Of a DNA stretch of 21,134 bases, positions 1 to 8,073 are shown piece by piece. Origin of the DNA: a bacterium (GTDB lineage: Bacteria; SM23-31; JAUVVT01); contig JAUWXV010000039.1 in assembly GCA_030616165.1 (NCBI GenBank), forward strand, positions 1 to 21,134, written 5' to 3'. Made by a program: the position numbers and the translations under genes. Every line of letters starts with the position of its first letter. Position 1 is the stretch's first letter. Below the pieces are notes generated by a model. It saw nothing but the letters and a program-made list of their open reading frames with translations. It was not told where the DNA came from and did not search any database.

Positions 1-2
1 TA

Positions 3-3000
3 TTTGTTCTGTTAATGTTTATGATTTTTTCTATGTTGATAACTTATTTAACAAAACCTCTTAAGATTATTTTAGGGATTGATAAAAGTCTCAGCGATGA
101 GAAATTGGCTGAAAAGGTGGGATTTAGATTTAATGAAGTTAAAGATAGACTTTTAAATGCCATACAAATATATTCTAATAAAAAGATAAATAGAGAAGGT
201 TATTCAGAAGAACTGATTGACCAGTATGTAAATAAGATTGGCGAAGAATTGATAAACAAGGATTTCAGCGTTGCTGTTAATTTTAAATCTATTTTGAACA
301 AATTTAAGATATTCGGTATTGTTTTTGGCGTTGGCGTTTTAATGTTCGGAGTTTTTTATGGTGTATTCGGCGAATCTCTTGAAAGGGTTTTTCAGCCAAA
401 TAAGGAATTTCCTATTTATCCCGATTTTACTATATCGCTAAAGCCGGGAGATTTAGATGTAATAAGGAGTGAGAAAGTTGAAATAAAAGTTATAGTTAAT
501 GGAAAGAGCCCTGATATGGTAAGTTTATTTGTTAAGGAGGAAGGTGCAGATAATTTTAGTGAAGTCGAATTAGATAAGGGTATGGGGAATGATTTTATTT
601 ATAAAATTGATAAATTAAAAAGGTCTTTTGAATACTTTGCAAAAGGAGTTGATGAGGTTTTATTTCAAAGAAACAGAGTTTTTACGACTCAAGTTTATAA
701 TATTGGTGTAATTTATCGCCCGATGATAAGAAAATTGAAAGTCAGGCTTGATTTTCCTTCTTATTCCGGTCTGGGAAGCAGGTATCTGGATGATAATAAC
801 GGTGATATTACTGCACTGAAAGGGACAAATGCTCATTTTGAAGTCTTTATGAATAAAAACATATCGGAAGGTAATCTAATTTTCAGCAGTGAGAGGATTG
901 TGAATATGAATATTCGTAATACTATTGCGACTGCAAGTTTCGTTATTGGTGAAGACGATAGATATAAATTAATTCTTGAAGATGAGGAAGGTATTACAAA
1001 CGAAGACCCTATCGAATATCTTATATCAACAATTCTTGACCAGTATCCTGCAGTTGAGATAATTGAGCCGGGAAAAGATATCGACCTTGAAGAGGGTATG
1101 AAGGTTCCACTATATTTTACTATAAGGGATGATTTTGGTTTTTCTCGCTTGAGGCTTGCCTTCCGAAAGATTTCTTCTTATGATAAAACACCAGCGGAAA
1201 ACGTTAATAATGACGAATCTGGAAAATTTGAATATATCGATTTGAATATATTTAATTCCAGCGAACTGACTCAAAATCTTTTACATGATTGGGATTTGAG
1301 TAAATCAAATATGCTGCCAGAGGATGAGGTAATTTACTTTATTGAAGTTTACGATAATGATAACGTTTCAGGACCTAAAAGAGGAGTGAGCAGAACATTC
1401 AGGCTTCGGTTCCCTTCATTGGCTGAGATTTATGCTATGGTGGAGGAAATACAGGATATCAATATCGAAGATATGGAGGATATTTTTGAAAGGAATCAGC
1501 AATTAAAAGAGAAGCTCGATGAGATTGCTCTCGAAATGAGAAGGAACTATGATGCCAGCTGGGAAAAAAGAAAAGAACTAAAAAATATTGCTAATGAACA
1601 AGCAGAAATGCAAAAGAAATTGAAAGATATTCAGAATCGGCTTGAGGAATTGATAGACAAAATAGAGAAAAATGACCTTGTTACTCTCGAAACGATGAAG
1701 AAATATTTGGAACTTCAAGAACTTATAAATGAAATAGCATCTCCGGAATTCAAAAAAGTTATTGAAGAACTTCAGAAATCCCTTGAAAAGCAGCTTAACT
1801 CTCCAGAAATGAGAAACCTGATTAACAAGGTTAATCTCACCCAAAATGATATGCTTAAAAGGATTGAAAGAACATTGAGCATTATGAAGCAGATTCAAAT
1901 TGAACAAAAGATGGATGAACTTGTCAGGAAAGCAGAAGAATTGCTTAAAAGACATAAAGAAGTGCAGAAAAAGGTTGAAAATACTGAAAATTTAAGAGAA
2001 TTAGATAATAAAAAGTTAGCAGATGATGAGGAAAAACTTAAAAAGTCAGCCGATGAATTGAGAAATAATATGGAAGAGGTTGCAGAAAAGATGTCCGAAG
2101 ACCCGATAATGCCGTTTCAGAAAATCAATTCTTCAATAGAGATGTTTGATAATAGGAAAATTCCCGTGAAGATGACTCAGATGTCGAAGAATTTGAAAGA
2201 GAATGAGATAAGCAGAGCAGGTGAGTTAGGAAAGGAGATTGAAAAAGACTTAAGCGACCTGTCGGAGAACTTAAAACTTGCACAAAAAGAGATGATAGAA
2301 GCACAAAAGGAGACGATAAGGAATGCTATGCTGAAATCTGCAATAGACCTACTTGCCTTATCTAAAAGTGAGGAAAAACTTCAGGAGGAGAGTTTACATC
2401 TGGATAAAAATAGTTCACGTTTTCCGTCGATTGCAGAAAAGCAATTAGAAATCCTATCGGGTCTATCCAGGAGTGGCCAGGAGTTAATAAACCTTTCCCA
2501 GAAAACATTTTTTATAACACCAGAGATGGGTCAAGCCCTGGCTCAAGCCCTGATACAGATGCAGAATTCTATAAAGGAGCTCGAAAATAGAAACGGTCAG
2601 CAAGCTGCATCAAATCAGAGCAAATCGATGATGGCGTTGAATATGGCTGTTGAGGAGATTAGAAGGTCACTAAAGAATCTGGAAGAAGCATCATCTGCTT
2701 CTGGCTTAGAAGAATACCTGAAAAGATTGGAAGAGATGGCAGGTAAACAGAATGGAATAAACCAGAAAACTTCCGAGTTTCCGATTGGAATACAGCCTTC
2801 TTTAACTCAACAGGCGGAGATGCTTAGACTTGCCGGAGAACAGGAGGCTCTCAGAAGAGCACTTGAAGAATTAATGAACGAGATGGGAAGAAGTTCACAG
2901 ATACTCGGAGACCTCGACCAGGTTAAGAAAGATATGGAAGATGTTGTAAAAAACCTTAAAGATAAGAATTTAGAAAAAAGAACTTTACAATTGCAGGAAA

Positions 3001-3257
3001 GAATTTTATCGCGTCTTTTGGATGCTCAGCGTTCTCTTTATAAAAGGGATTATTCAAAAAAGAGAAAATCGGAAACTGCAAAGGAATATCGGGCTTTATC
3101 ACCCTTCGAGCTTCTACCTGGAATAGGTGAAAAAGAAAATAAAATTAGAGAAGACCTCCTCAAGGCACTAAATGAGGGATATGCAAGGGATTTTATGATG
3201 TTAATAAGGAAATACTTTGAGGCGCTGAATGAAATTCACGCCGAAAAAGACAATTAG
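3..3257 (+). CDS. DUF4175-like large membrane protein with long coiled coil (5' end outside window)
   Basis: The reading frame is open to the left edge, so the gene probably starts upstream; the first in-frame ATG is at 15. Family members usually have two N-terminal membrane helices, and here only the end of the first and a clear second (about residues 97-120 from that ATG) are present, which supports truncation. Next comes an Ig-like extracytoplasmic region (about 130-460) with features typical of the family: a DFPSYSG segment, GDITALKGT, IRDDFGFS, and YDNDNVSGPK before a conserved RFPSLAEIY. From about residue 470 to the end the protein is almost entirely charged heptad-like helix with many E, K, L and Q residues. 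In FCB-group genomes these proteins are often found near MoxR, DUF58 and Bat-type genes, which would lie upstream and cannot be seen here. Function is unknown; an envelope scaffold or tether is a guess. The 3' end overlaps the convergent small gene by 4 nt. Confidence 0.85.
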   Translation, partial: FVLLMFMIFSMLITYLTKPLKIILGIDKSLSDEKLAEKVGFRFNEVKDRLLNAIQIYSNKKINREGYSEELIDQYVNKIGEELINKDFSVAVNFKSILNKFKIFGIVFGVGVLMFGVFYGVFGESLERVFQPNKEFPIYPDFTISLKPGDLDVIRSEKVEIKVIVNGKSPDMVSLFVKEEGADNFSEVELDKGMGNDFIYKIDKLKRSFEYFAKGVDEVLFQRNRVFTTQVYNIGVIYRPMIRKLKVRLDFPSYSGLGSRYLDDNNGDITALKGTNAHFEVFMNKNISEGNLIFSSERIVNMNIRNTIATASFVIGEDDRYKLILEDEEGITNEDPIEYLISTILDQYPAVEIIEPGKDIDLEEGMKVPLYFTIRDDFGFSRLRLAFRKISSYDKTPAENVNNDESGKFEYIDLNIFNSSELTQNLLHDWDLSKSNMLPEDEVIYFIEVYDNDNVSGPKRGVSRTFRLRFPSLAEIYAMVEEIQDINIEDMEDIFERNQQLKEKLDEIALEMRRNYDASWEKRKELKNIANEQAEMQKKLKDIQNRLEELIDKIEKNDLVTLETMKKYLELQELINEIASPEFKKVIEELQKSLEKQLNSPEMRNLINKVNLTQNDMLKRIERTLSIMKQIQIEQKMDELVRKAEELLKRHKEVQKKVENTENLRELDNKKLADDEEKLKKSADELRNNMEEVAEKMSEDPIMPFQKINSSIEMFDNRKIPVKMTQMSKNLKENEISRAGELGKEIEKDLSDLSENLKLAQKEMIEAQKETIRNAMLKSAIDLLALSKSEEKLQEESLHLDKNSSRFPSIAEKQLEILSGLSRSGQELINLSQKTFFITPEMGQALAQALIQMQNSIKELENRNGQQAASNQSKSMMALNMAVEEIRRSLKNLEEASSASGLEEYLKRLEEMAGKQNGINQKTSEFPIGIQPSLTQQAEMLRLAGEQEALRRALEELMNEMGRSSQILGDLDQVKKDMEDVVKNLKDKNLEKRTLQLQERILSRLLDAQRSLYKRDYSKKRKSETAKEYRALSPFELLPGIGEKENKIREDLLKALNEGYARDFMMLIRKYFEALNEIHAEKDN

Positions 3258-3586
3258 GAAGGAGGAGGTGTATCTTCAATCTGGTTTATCCTTTTTTCAT
3301 ACAGAAGCTGATTTAAATCAAGAAGGTATGAATCAAAATTTTTGTAATGATCTGAACTCTTTTGGGAATTATAAATCTCATTTGTTATCTTTTTAAGGGC
3401 TTTTATCTTTTTTTCCTGCTCTTTTTTAAATCGGAGTCTATAAAGAGTTAATTCATTAAAGAGGTTATAAAGATTTTTTAGTCTTTTATTGATTAGTCGT
3501 TTCACAATAAAAATTGATACAACACTACCTAAAAGAATACCAAAAATGAAAAATATTATTCCAGATTCGATTATTTCAGAGTTCAA
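3254..3586 (-). CDS. Small single-pass membrane protein with cytoplasmic helix, unknown function
   Basis: A 110-residue protein that I do not recognise. Residues about 8-28 form one strongly hydrophobic helix (FFIFGILLGSVVSIFIV), followed at once by basic residues KRLINKRLK, so the positive-inside rule puts the rest in the cytoplasm. Residues about 35-75 are a charged amphipathic helix likely to form a coiled coil, and the tail ends in TPPPS. The start is TTG, chosen because a near-perfect AAGGAGG lies 7 nt upstream (3594-3600 on the plus strand) and no better ATG fits. The gene runs convergently into the DUF4175-like gene with a 4-nt overlap of stop codons. It is divergent from the TPR gene across a 136-nt gap holding a 26-nt dyad. 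Confidence 0.7.
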   Translation of the reverse strand: MNSEIIESGIIFFIFGILLGSVVSIFIVKRLINKRLKNLYNLFNELTLYRLRFKKEQEKKIKALKKITNEIYNSQKSSDHYKNFDSYLLDLNQLLYEKRINQIEDTPPPS

Positions 3587-3625
3587 TTTATAACCTCCTT
3601 ATATATAATTTTTTATTTTTATATA

Positions 3626-3651
3626 AAAAGACACATTGCAATATGTCTTTT
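3626..3651. promoter_or_regulatory. 26-nt near-perfect palindrome between divergent genes, candidate operator
   Basis: Two 13-nt half-sites, AAAAGACACATTG and CAATATGTCTTTT, are inverted repeats of each other with one mismatched pair and no spacer. They sit between the TTG-start membrane protein gene (minus) and the TPR gene (plus). Because both neighbours point away, a terminator is unlikely and an operator for one or both promoters is the better reading. No regulator gene is adjacent. Confidence 0.45.
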
Positions 3652-3722
3652 CACAAATTATTATCGGCATAATTATAAAAAATATTAGTTGAATATTGTT
3701 TGAAAAATAAGATTATAGTTAT

Positions 3723-5690
3723 ATGAGGAAAATATTACGTATTTTTTGCATTCTAACAGCACTTTTGATTTTACCATCATCTTTACTTTCAGAACAAACC
3801 AAGACAAATCTATTAAGGGATATATTTAATTTGGTTCGGCAAACCGAATCCCAACAGCCATCTTCTGCACAAGTTAAGGCAAATCTATTAAGAGAGTTTA
3901 AATTGGCGCAGAGTTTTGAGAAAATGGGGGAATATAAGAGAGCACTTGATATATACAGGATGCTTTATAAGTTAGAACCAAATAATCTGAATTATTCTTT
4001 TGGATTAGAAAGGAATATGTTAAACCTTAAGATGTTTTATGAACTTGTAAATCACTATAATGAAATACTAAAAAAGAATCCATCAAATATAAGTGTTCTT
4101 GGGAAATTGGGTGAGGCATATTATCAATGGGGGAAAACAGAGGAGGCTGACAGCGTCTGGAACTCAATTATAGAGATAAATCCAGAAATAGCAATTAACT
4201 ATTCATTCTTAGCGAATACTTTGATTAGAAACAGGCTTTATGATAGGGCTGTGGAAATTTTTCTTGAAGGAAGAAAAAGGCTAAAAAACAATTCACTTTT
4301 CGAACGTGACCTCGCAAACCTTTATTTCTGGAAGAAAGATTACATAAAGGGGGTTGGGGAATACTTGAAAATTCTCCAACGTAATATTAAGAATTATAGT
4401 TTAGTAGAAAGTCAGATTTTAGGAATTCCCCCTGATGAAGATGTAAAAATTGATGAAATTGCAAATTTAATTAAGCGGGAGATTGGAAAGGATAATAAAA
4501 ATCCCTATTATCGGAGATTACTTGCAAATCTATACTTTACAAACAGAAAATATCCTTCAGCCTTTCAGGAATATATAGATTTAGATAAAATTTTAAACGC
4601 TAACGGAAAAGAAATTTTATTATTTGCTGAACATGTTTTTAATGAAAAGGAGTATAAATATTCCACGGATGGATACGAGTATGTGAAGGTCAATTTTCCT
4701 GATATACCAGAGATAATGCTTGCAAGTTTCGGTCTTGCTGAATCATACGAGAAGGCTGGTTCTTCATCAGAAGATGAAGAAAAAAGCAATTATATATTTT
4801 CAAAAGATAAATCAAATTATCAGACAAAAACTACTTATTTATCAAAGGCTATTAATGAATATGAAGATATAATTAAAAAATATCCTGACACTATTTGGGC
4901 AATGAAGTCTTATCTTAGGATTGGTGAGATAAAACTGAATTTAACATTTGACCTTGATGGAGCAATTGAGTATTTTGAGAATATTGTGAAATTAAGCAAA
5001 GATACACTAATAAGTAGAGAGGCGATATTGAAAATTGGCGACTGCATGATTGCTAAAGGAGACCTGAAACAGGCTGAATATAAATATGATGAAATTATTA
5101 GTATTGGAGAAAAAAAGGCCGATGAACTCTTCTATCAGGCACTCTATAAAAAGGCATTTGTTAATTATCTCCAGGGGAAATTTTCCCAAGCAGAAGATAT
5201 CAACATAAGTATAATGATGAAACAGTCCCCTCAAAGTAGAATTTACAATGATGTTCTTGATTTATTAATGTTTATCGAAGAAAATAAAAGAAGCGATGAA
5301 AGTGCACCTCGTGAATACGCCAGAGCACAGGTTTTAATCCAACAGAGAAAATATTCAGAGGCTATTAGTTTATTGGAGGAGGTAAAGAGGATTTATATAT
5401 ATCATCAAATTTCTGACGACGCACTTTATATGATAGGTAAAATAAAAGGTATTATTGGTGATTATGTTAACGCAGTTGAGGCTTTTAGAGAACTTATCAA
5501 GGATTATCCCACAAGTCCAAGAGCAGATGAAGCCCAATTAAGAATCGGGGAACTCTACGAAATATGCATTGAAAATAGTGCCTTGGCTGAAAAAGAATAT
5601 GAATCTCTACTCGTAAATTTCCCGAACAGCATTTATATCGATGAAACAAGAAAAAGAATAAGAAAGTTACTTTCTTTGAAAAGAAAGTAA
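3723..5690 (+). CDS. Secreted TPR-repeat protein
   Basis: A 655-residue protein with a Sec-type signal peptide (basic MRK, a hydrophobic stretch to about residue 20, likely cleavage near residue 23). The rest is made of tetratricopeptide repeats, recognisable as helix pairs with the A/G-Y-A/F-x-P pattern: for example EYKRALDIYRMLYKLEPNN (about 72-90), then many more to the C-terminus, where the repeats become the TPR_6/YbgF-like type with DYPTSPRADEAQLRIGELY. TPR proteins of this kind act as periplasmic or outer-membrane-associated scaffolds; the partner is unknown. The mature N-terminus contains an imperfect internal duplication (3801-3834 and 3876-3906, each encoding NLLR). No Shine-Dalgarno site is visible, but the signal peptide starts at this ATG. 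The last seven residues (LLSLKRK) and the stop codon lie inside the repeat at 5666-5741, so the natural C-terminus may have been replaced. Confidence 0.85.
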   Translation: MRKILRIFCILTALLILPSSLLSEQTKTNLLRDIFNLVRQTESQQPSSAQVKANLLREFKLAQSFEKMGEYKRALDIYRMLYKLEPNNLNYSFGLERNMLNLKMFYELVNHYNEILKKNPSNISVLGKLGEAYYQWGKTEEADSVWNSIIEINPEIAINYSFLANTLIRNRLYDRAVEIFLEGRKRLKNNSLFERDLANLYFWKKDYIKGVGEYLKILQRNIKNYSLVESQILGIPPDEDVKIDEIANLIKREIGKDNKNPYYRRLLANLYFTNRKYPSAFQEYIDLDKILNANGKEILLFAEHVFNEKEYKYSTDGYEYVKVNFPDIPEIMLASFGLAESYEKAGSSSEDEEKSNYIFSKDKSNYQTKTTYLSKAINEYEDIIKKYPDTIWAMKSYLRIGEIKLNLTFDLDGAIEYFENIVKLSKDTLISREAILKIGDCMIAKGDLKQAEYKYDEIISIGEKKADELFYQALYKKAFVNYLQGKFSQAEDINISIMMKQSPQSRIYNDVLDLLMFIEENKRSDESAPREYARAQVLIQQRKYSEAISLLEEVKRIYIYHQISDDALYMIGKIKGIIGDYVNAVEAFRELIKDYPTSPRADEAQLRIGELYEICIENSALAEKEYESLLVNFPNSIYIDETRKRIRKLLSLKRK

Positions 5691-5741
5691 CCAAAGAAAC
5701 TTCATACTTATTCCTCATCCCGAAACTTCGGGATGAGGAAT
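5666..5741 (+). repeat. Double-hairpin interspersed repeat, copy 1
   Basis: The first hairpin has arms GTTACTTTCTT (5666-5676) and AAGAAAGTAAC (5681-5691) around TGAA. A single-stranded CAAAGAAACTT segment follows, then a second perfect 15-bp hairpin (5710-5724 with 5727-5741) carrying CATCCCGAA and TTCGGGATG. A related copy lies at 7502-7585 in the same orientation with compensating arm changes. The start overlaps the end of the TPR gene. A T-rich stretch follows the second hairpin, so transcription termination or 3' end protection is possible. Confidence 0.85.
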
Positions 5742-5783
5742 GTAAACTTTTTATGTACGTTAGTATAAAGGAAACTTGAGAAA

Positions 5784-7049
5784 ATGAAAAATATCCTGTG
5801 GATTATAATATTGTTGATAATAAATATAATTCCGTGTAATGCACAGAAGATACTTGTTCCGATGAATTTAAAGCAGACCGACCATCTGAAAGCGTATGGT
5901 GTAGCATACTGGACTCTGGAGAGAGGAATAAATGTAGAATGGCTTTTGAATTATCGTGGCGGTTCATTTTTAATGAATTACAACAGTGCAGTTGAAAGAG
6001 AACTGAGAGTTAGAGGCGTTGTATTTGAACTGGTTGATGGTATTGAGGTAAGTAATATTTACAAGGAGATTGAAGAAAATAATATGGAACTTGTTCTTCT
6101 TGAGAAGGCACCCTCTATAGCCATATATACACCACCAAATACCCAGCCTTGGGATGATGCAGTAATATTAGCATTGACATATGCAGAGATACCATACGAT
6201 AAGGTTTGGGATAAGGAGGTACTTGCTGGAAAACTCGATGAATATGACTGGCTCCATCTCCATCATGAAGATTTTACTGGTCAATATGGAAGATTTTACG
6301 CAAGTTATCATAATGCTCGATGGTATATAGAACAGCAGATATTGTATGAATCGGTTGCGAAATCGCTCGGCTTTAAAAAGGTCTCAGAAGAAAAAAATAC
6401 AGTTGCGAGAATGATAAAAGAGTATGCCTCAAGGGGGGGATTTCTTTTTGCAATGTGCTCAGCAACAGACACCATAGATATAGCACTCGCATCAGAAAAT
6501 ACCGATATTGCAGATACAATATATGACGGCGACCCAATGGACCCAGACTGTCAGGAGAGACTGGATTATTCAAAGACATTTGCTTTTGAGAATTTCTCTC
6601 TTGAAAAGAATCCACTTATATATGAGTTTTCAAACATTGATATACCTTCATCAAATCTGCCTGTTCCTATGCTGGGTCCGGAGAGCGATTATTTTACTCT
6701 TTTTGAATTTTCTGCAAAGTATGACCCGGTCCCTACCATGTTGACTCAATGTCATATACCGGTTATAAAAGGTTTTATGGGGCAGACAACCGCTTTCAAG
6801 AGAAGTTTAATAAAGAAAAGAGTAGTAATACTTGGTGAATCCGAAGGAACCGAAAGTGTAAAATATATACATGGAAATTTAGGAAAAGGGACATTTACTT
6901 TCATGGGTGGTCATGACCCTGAAGATTACACCCATCATATTGGTGATCCTCCAACTCAACTATCGCTGCATAAAAATTCTCCCGGATATCGGCTGATTCT
7001 GAATAATATATTATTTCCGGCTGCAAAAAAGAAGGAACAAAAAACTTAA
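5784..7049 (+). CDS. Conserved secreted protein of the Bacteroidota 'asparagine synthetase B'-labelled family
   Basis: A 421-residue protein with a Sec signal peptide (hydrophobic residues 4-17, likely cleavage after CNA at residue 20; proline before the cysteine argues against a lipobox). From memory it matches a well-conserved family that databases call 'asparagine synthetase B' in Bacteroidota. Shared landmarks are HLKAYGVAYW, LLNYRGGSFLM, the near-invariant block WLHLHHEDFTGQYGRF (about 155-170), GGFLFAMCSATD (about 214-225), KGFMGQTTAF, GGHDPEDY and the C-terminal NSPGYRLILNNILFPAA. It lacks the N-terminal nucleophile cysteine and the PP-loop ATP site of true AsnB, so that name is probably wrong. 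The MCSATD turn resembles the nucleophile elbow of class I glutamine-amidotransferase-like folds, and the His-rich block could bind metal; both are inference. It lies 45 nt upstream of the YjbQ gene on the same strand. Confidence 0.8.
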   Translation: MKNILWIIILLIINIIPCNAQKILVPMNLKQTDHLKAYGVAYWTLERGINVEWLLNYRGGSFLMNYNSAVERELRVRGVVFELVDGIEVSNIYKEIEENNMELVLLEKAPSIAIYTPPNTQPWDDAVILALTYAEIPYDKVWDKEVLAGKLDEYDWLHLHHEDFTGQYGRFYASYHNARWYIEQQILYESVAKSLGFKKVSEEKNTVARMIKEYASRGGFLFAMCSATDTIDIALASENTDIADTIYDGDPMDPDCQERLDYSKTFAFENFSLEKNPLIYEFSNIDIPSSNLPVPMLGPESDYFTLFEFSAKYDPVPTMLTQCHIPVIKGFMGQTTAFKRSLIKKRVVILGESEGTESVKYIHGNLGKGTFTFMGGHDPEDYTHHIGDPPTQLSLHKNSPGYRLILNNILFPAAKKKEQKT

Positions 7050-7094
7050 TTCTATTTATTTATAAAGAGAAAACAAACAGAAGGGGGTTTTTAA

Positions 7095-7496
7095 ATGATA
7101 AGAGAAATCTCAGTTCCAACTCATAAACATACTGAATTTATAAATATAGGAAGACAAGTACAAAATGCAGTGAAAGAAATTGGTGTGAAAGATGGAATAT
7201 GTCTTGTATATACACCACATACTACTGCTGCTATAACAATAAACGAGGATGCAGACCCTGACGTAACCAGAGACATTATGATGGAGTTAGAAAAGGCATT
7301 CCCCTGGAATGATATTGACTACCGTCACAACGAAGGAAACTCCGCTGCACATATAAAATCAAGTCTTGTTGGTGCATCTGTGATGGTTATAATGGAAAAC
7401 GGAAAACTTATTCAGGGCACATGGCAGACTATATACTTCTGCGAATTCGATGGTCCAAGAAATAGAAAAGTGTATGTGAAGATTGTTGGTAAGTAA
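7095..7496 (+). CDS. yjbQ: YjbQ/UPF0047 family protein (secondary thiamine-phosphate synthase-type)
   Basis: 133 residues, the full length of the UPF0047 (TIGR00149) family. The signature parts are all present: PHTTAAITINEDADPDV (41-57), HNEGNSAAHIKSSLVG (78-93) and GTWQTIYFCEFDGPR (108-122). The conserved histidines at 42, 78 and 86 and Glu51 are the likely metal-binding and active-site residues of this trimeric cytosolic enzyme family. E. coli YjbQ has a weak thiamine-phosphate synthase activity; the true role is unsettled. No other thiamine gene is nearby. The start has a strong AGAAGGGGG site upstream. The gene follows the secreted AsnB-like gene by 45 nt and is followed 5 nt after its stop by the second double-hairpin repeat, so the two genes probably form one transcript ending there. 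Confidence 0.93.
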   Translation: MIREISVPTHKHTEFINIGRQVQNAVKEIGVKDGICLVYTPHTTAAITINEDADPDVTRDIMMELEKAFPWNDIDYRHNEGNSAAHIKSSLVGASVMVIMENGKLIQGTWQTIYFCEFDGPRNRKVYVKIVGK

Positions 7497-7501
7497 AGTA
7501 T

Positions 7502-7585
7502 CTTACTTTCTTTGAAAAGAAAGTAAGCAAAGAAACTTTATACCTATTTCTAATTCATCCCGAACCTTCGGGATGAATTAGAAAT
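7502..7585 (+). repeat. Double-hairpin interspersed repeat, copy 2
   Basis: The architecture and orientation match the copy at 5666-5741. The first hairpin is CTTACTTTCTT (7502-7512), TGAA, AAGAAAGTAAG (7517-7527); its outer pair is C-G where copy 1 has G-C. The second hairpin is a perfect 19-bp stem (7546-7564 with 7567-7585) that shares the CATCCCGAA core but has different outer arms that still pair. A T-rich tract follows, so this copy may terminate the yjbQ transcript. Confidence 0.85.
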
Positions 7586-7736
7586 TTTTAAATCTTTACC
7601 ATATTGGAGAGAGAGGAGTTTTAAAATACTTTTGCTAAATTTTTTGAAATTTACCAGTAACAAAAATGGTGAAAATCTCTTTTAAAAAGAGTGTTGATGA
7701 TGACACCAAAACATAGATTTAAACAATAGGGCTTAG

Positions 7737-7919
7737 ATGAGTCAAAAAGAATGTCCATCCTGTGGAATAGAAATTGATAAGGAACACACAGTTTGTCCAA
7801 TATGTCAGTATGAATTCCCCATAAAGTCTAAATTTAATATAAAAATTATTGCAGTTATCTTAATTATCCTATTTCTCTATCCCCTTATTAGACTTTTTGT
7901 TAATCTAATAAGTCGGTAA
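7737..7919 (+). CDS. Zinc-ribbon plus single transmembrane helix peptide
   Basis: A 60-residue protein. Residues 6-23 hold two CPxC knuckles, CPSC and CPIC, spaced as in a zinc-ribbon. Residues about 35-57 are one hydrophobic helix (IIAVILIILFLYPLIRLF), so the ribbon is probably cytoplasmic and membrane-anchored. Such small zinc-ribbon membrane proteins are common and functionally uncharacterised. A weak AGGG lies about 6 nt before the ATG. The gap from the preceding repeat (7586-7736) contains only a purine-rich GGAGAGAGAGGAG stretch and a small CTCTTTT/AAAAGAG dyad, neither clearly tied to this gene. Confidence 0.7.
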   Translation: MSQKECPSCGIEIDKEHTVCPICQYEFPIKSKFNIKIIAVILIILFLYPLIRLFVNLISR

Positions 7920-7950
7920 ACCTCTTTTTCAAGATAAAAGATAAAATAAC

Positions 7951-7978
7951 CGTATTAGTCTGGTTGCCACCTAATACG
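7951..7978. other. 8-bp inverted repeat between convergent genes
   Basis: Arms CGTATTAG (7951-7958) and CTAATACG (7971-7978) enclose a 12-nt loop that can itself form a short GGT/ACC pairing. It lies between the zinc-ribbon gene (plus) and the glycosyltransferase gene (minus), where a shared terminator would be expected, but neither side has a strong T-run. Confidence 0.3.
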
Positions 7979-8073
7979 CAACGAAAGATTGTCGGGATGT
8001 AAGAATAATTTAAGATTTTTATTATATAATATTTTTATAAGAAGGTATCAAATTTAAATATTTGAAAAAGATT

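Noticed and set aside
1578-1955. Minus-strand 125-codon frame inside the first gene
   Set aside because: It is the antisense of a Lys/Glu-rich coiled-coil segment, which yields Phe/Leu-rich artefacts.
5784-7049. Asparagine synthetase B as a functional call
   Set aside because: The protein is secreted and lacks the N-terminal cysteine and PP-loop motifs of AsnB; the name is a probable database carry-over.
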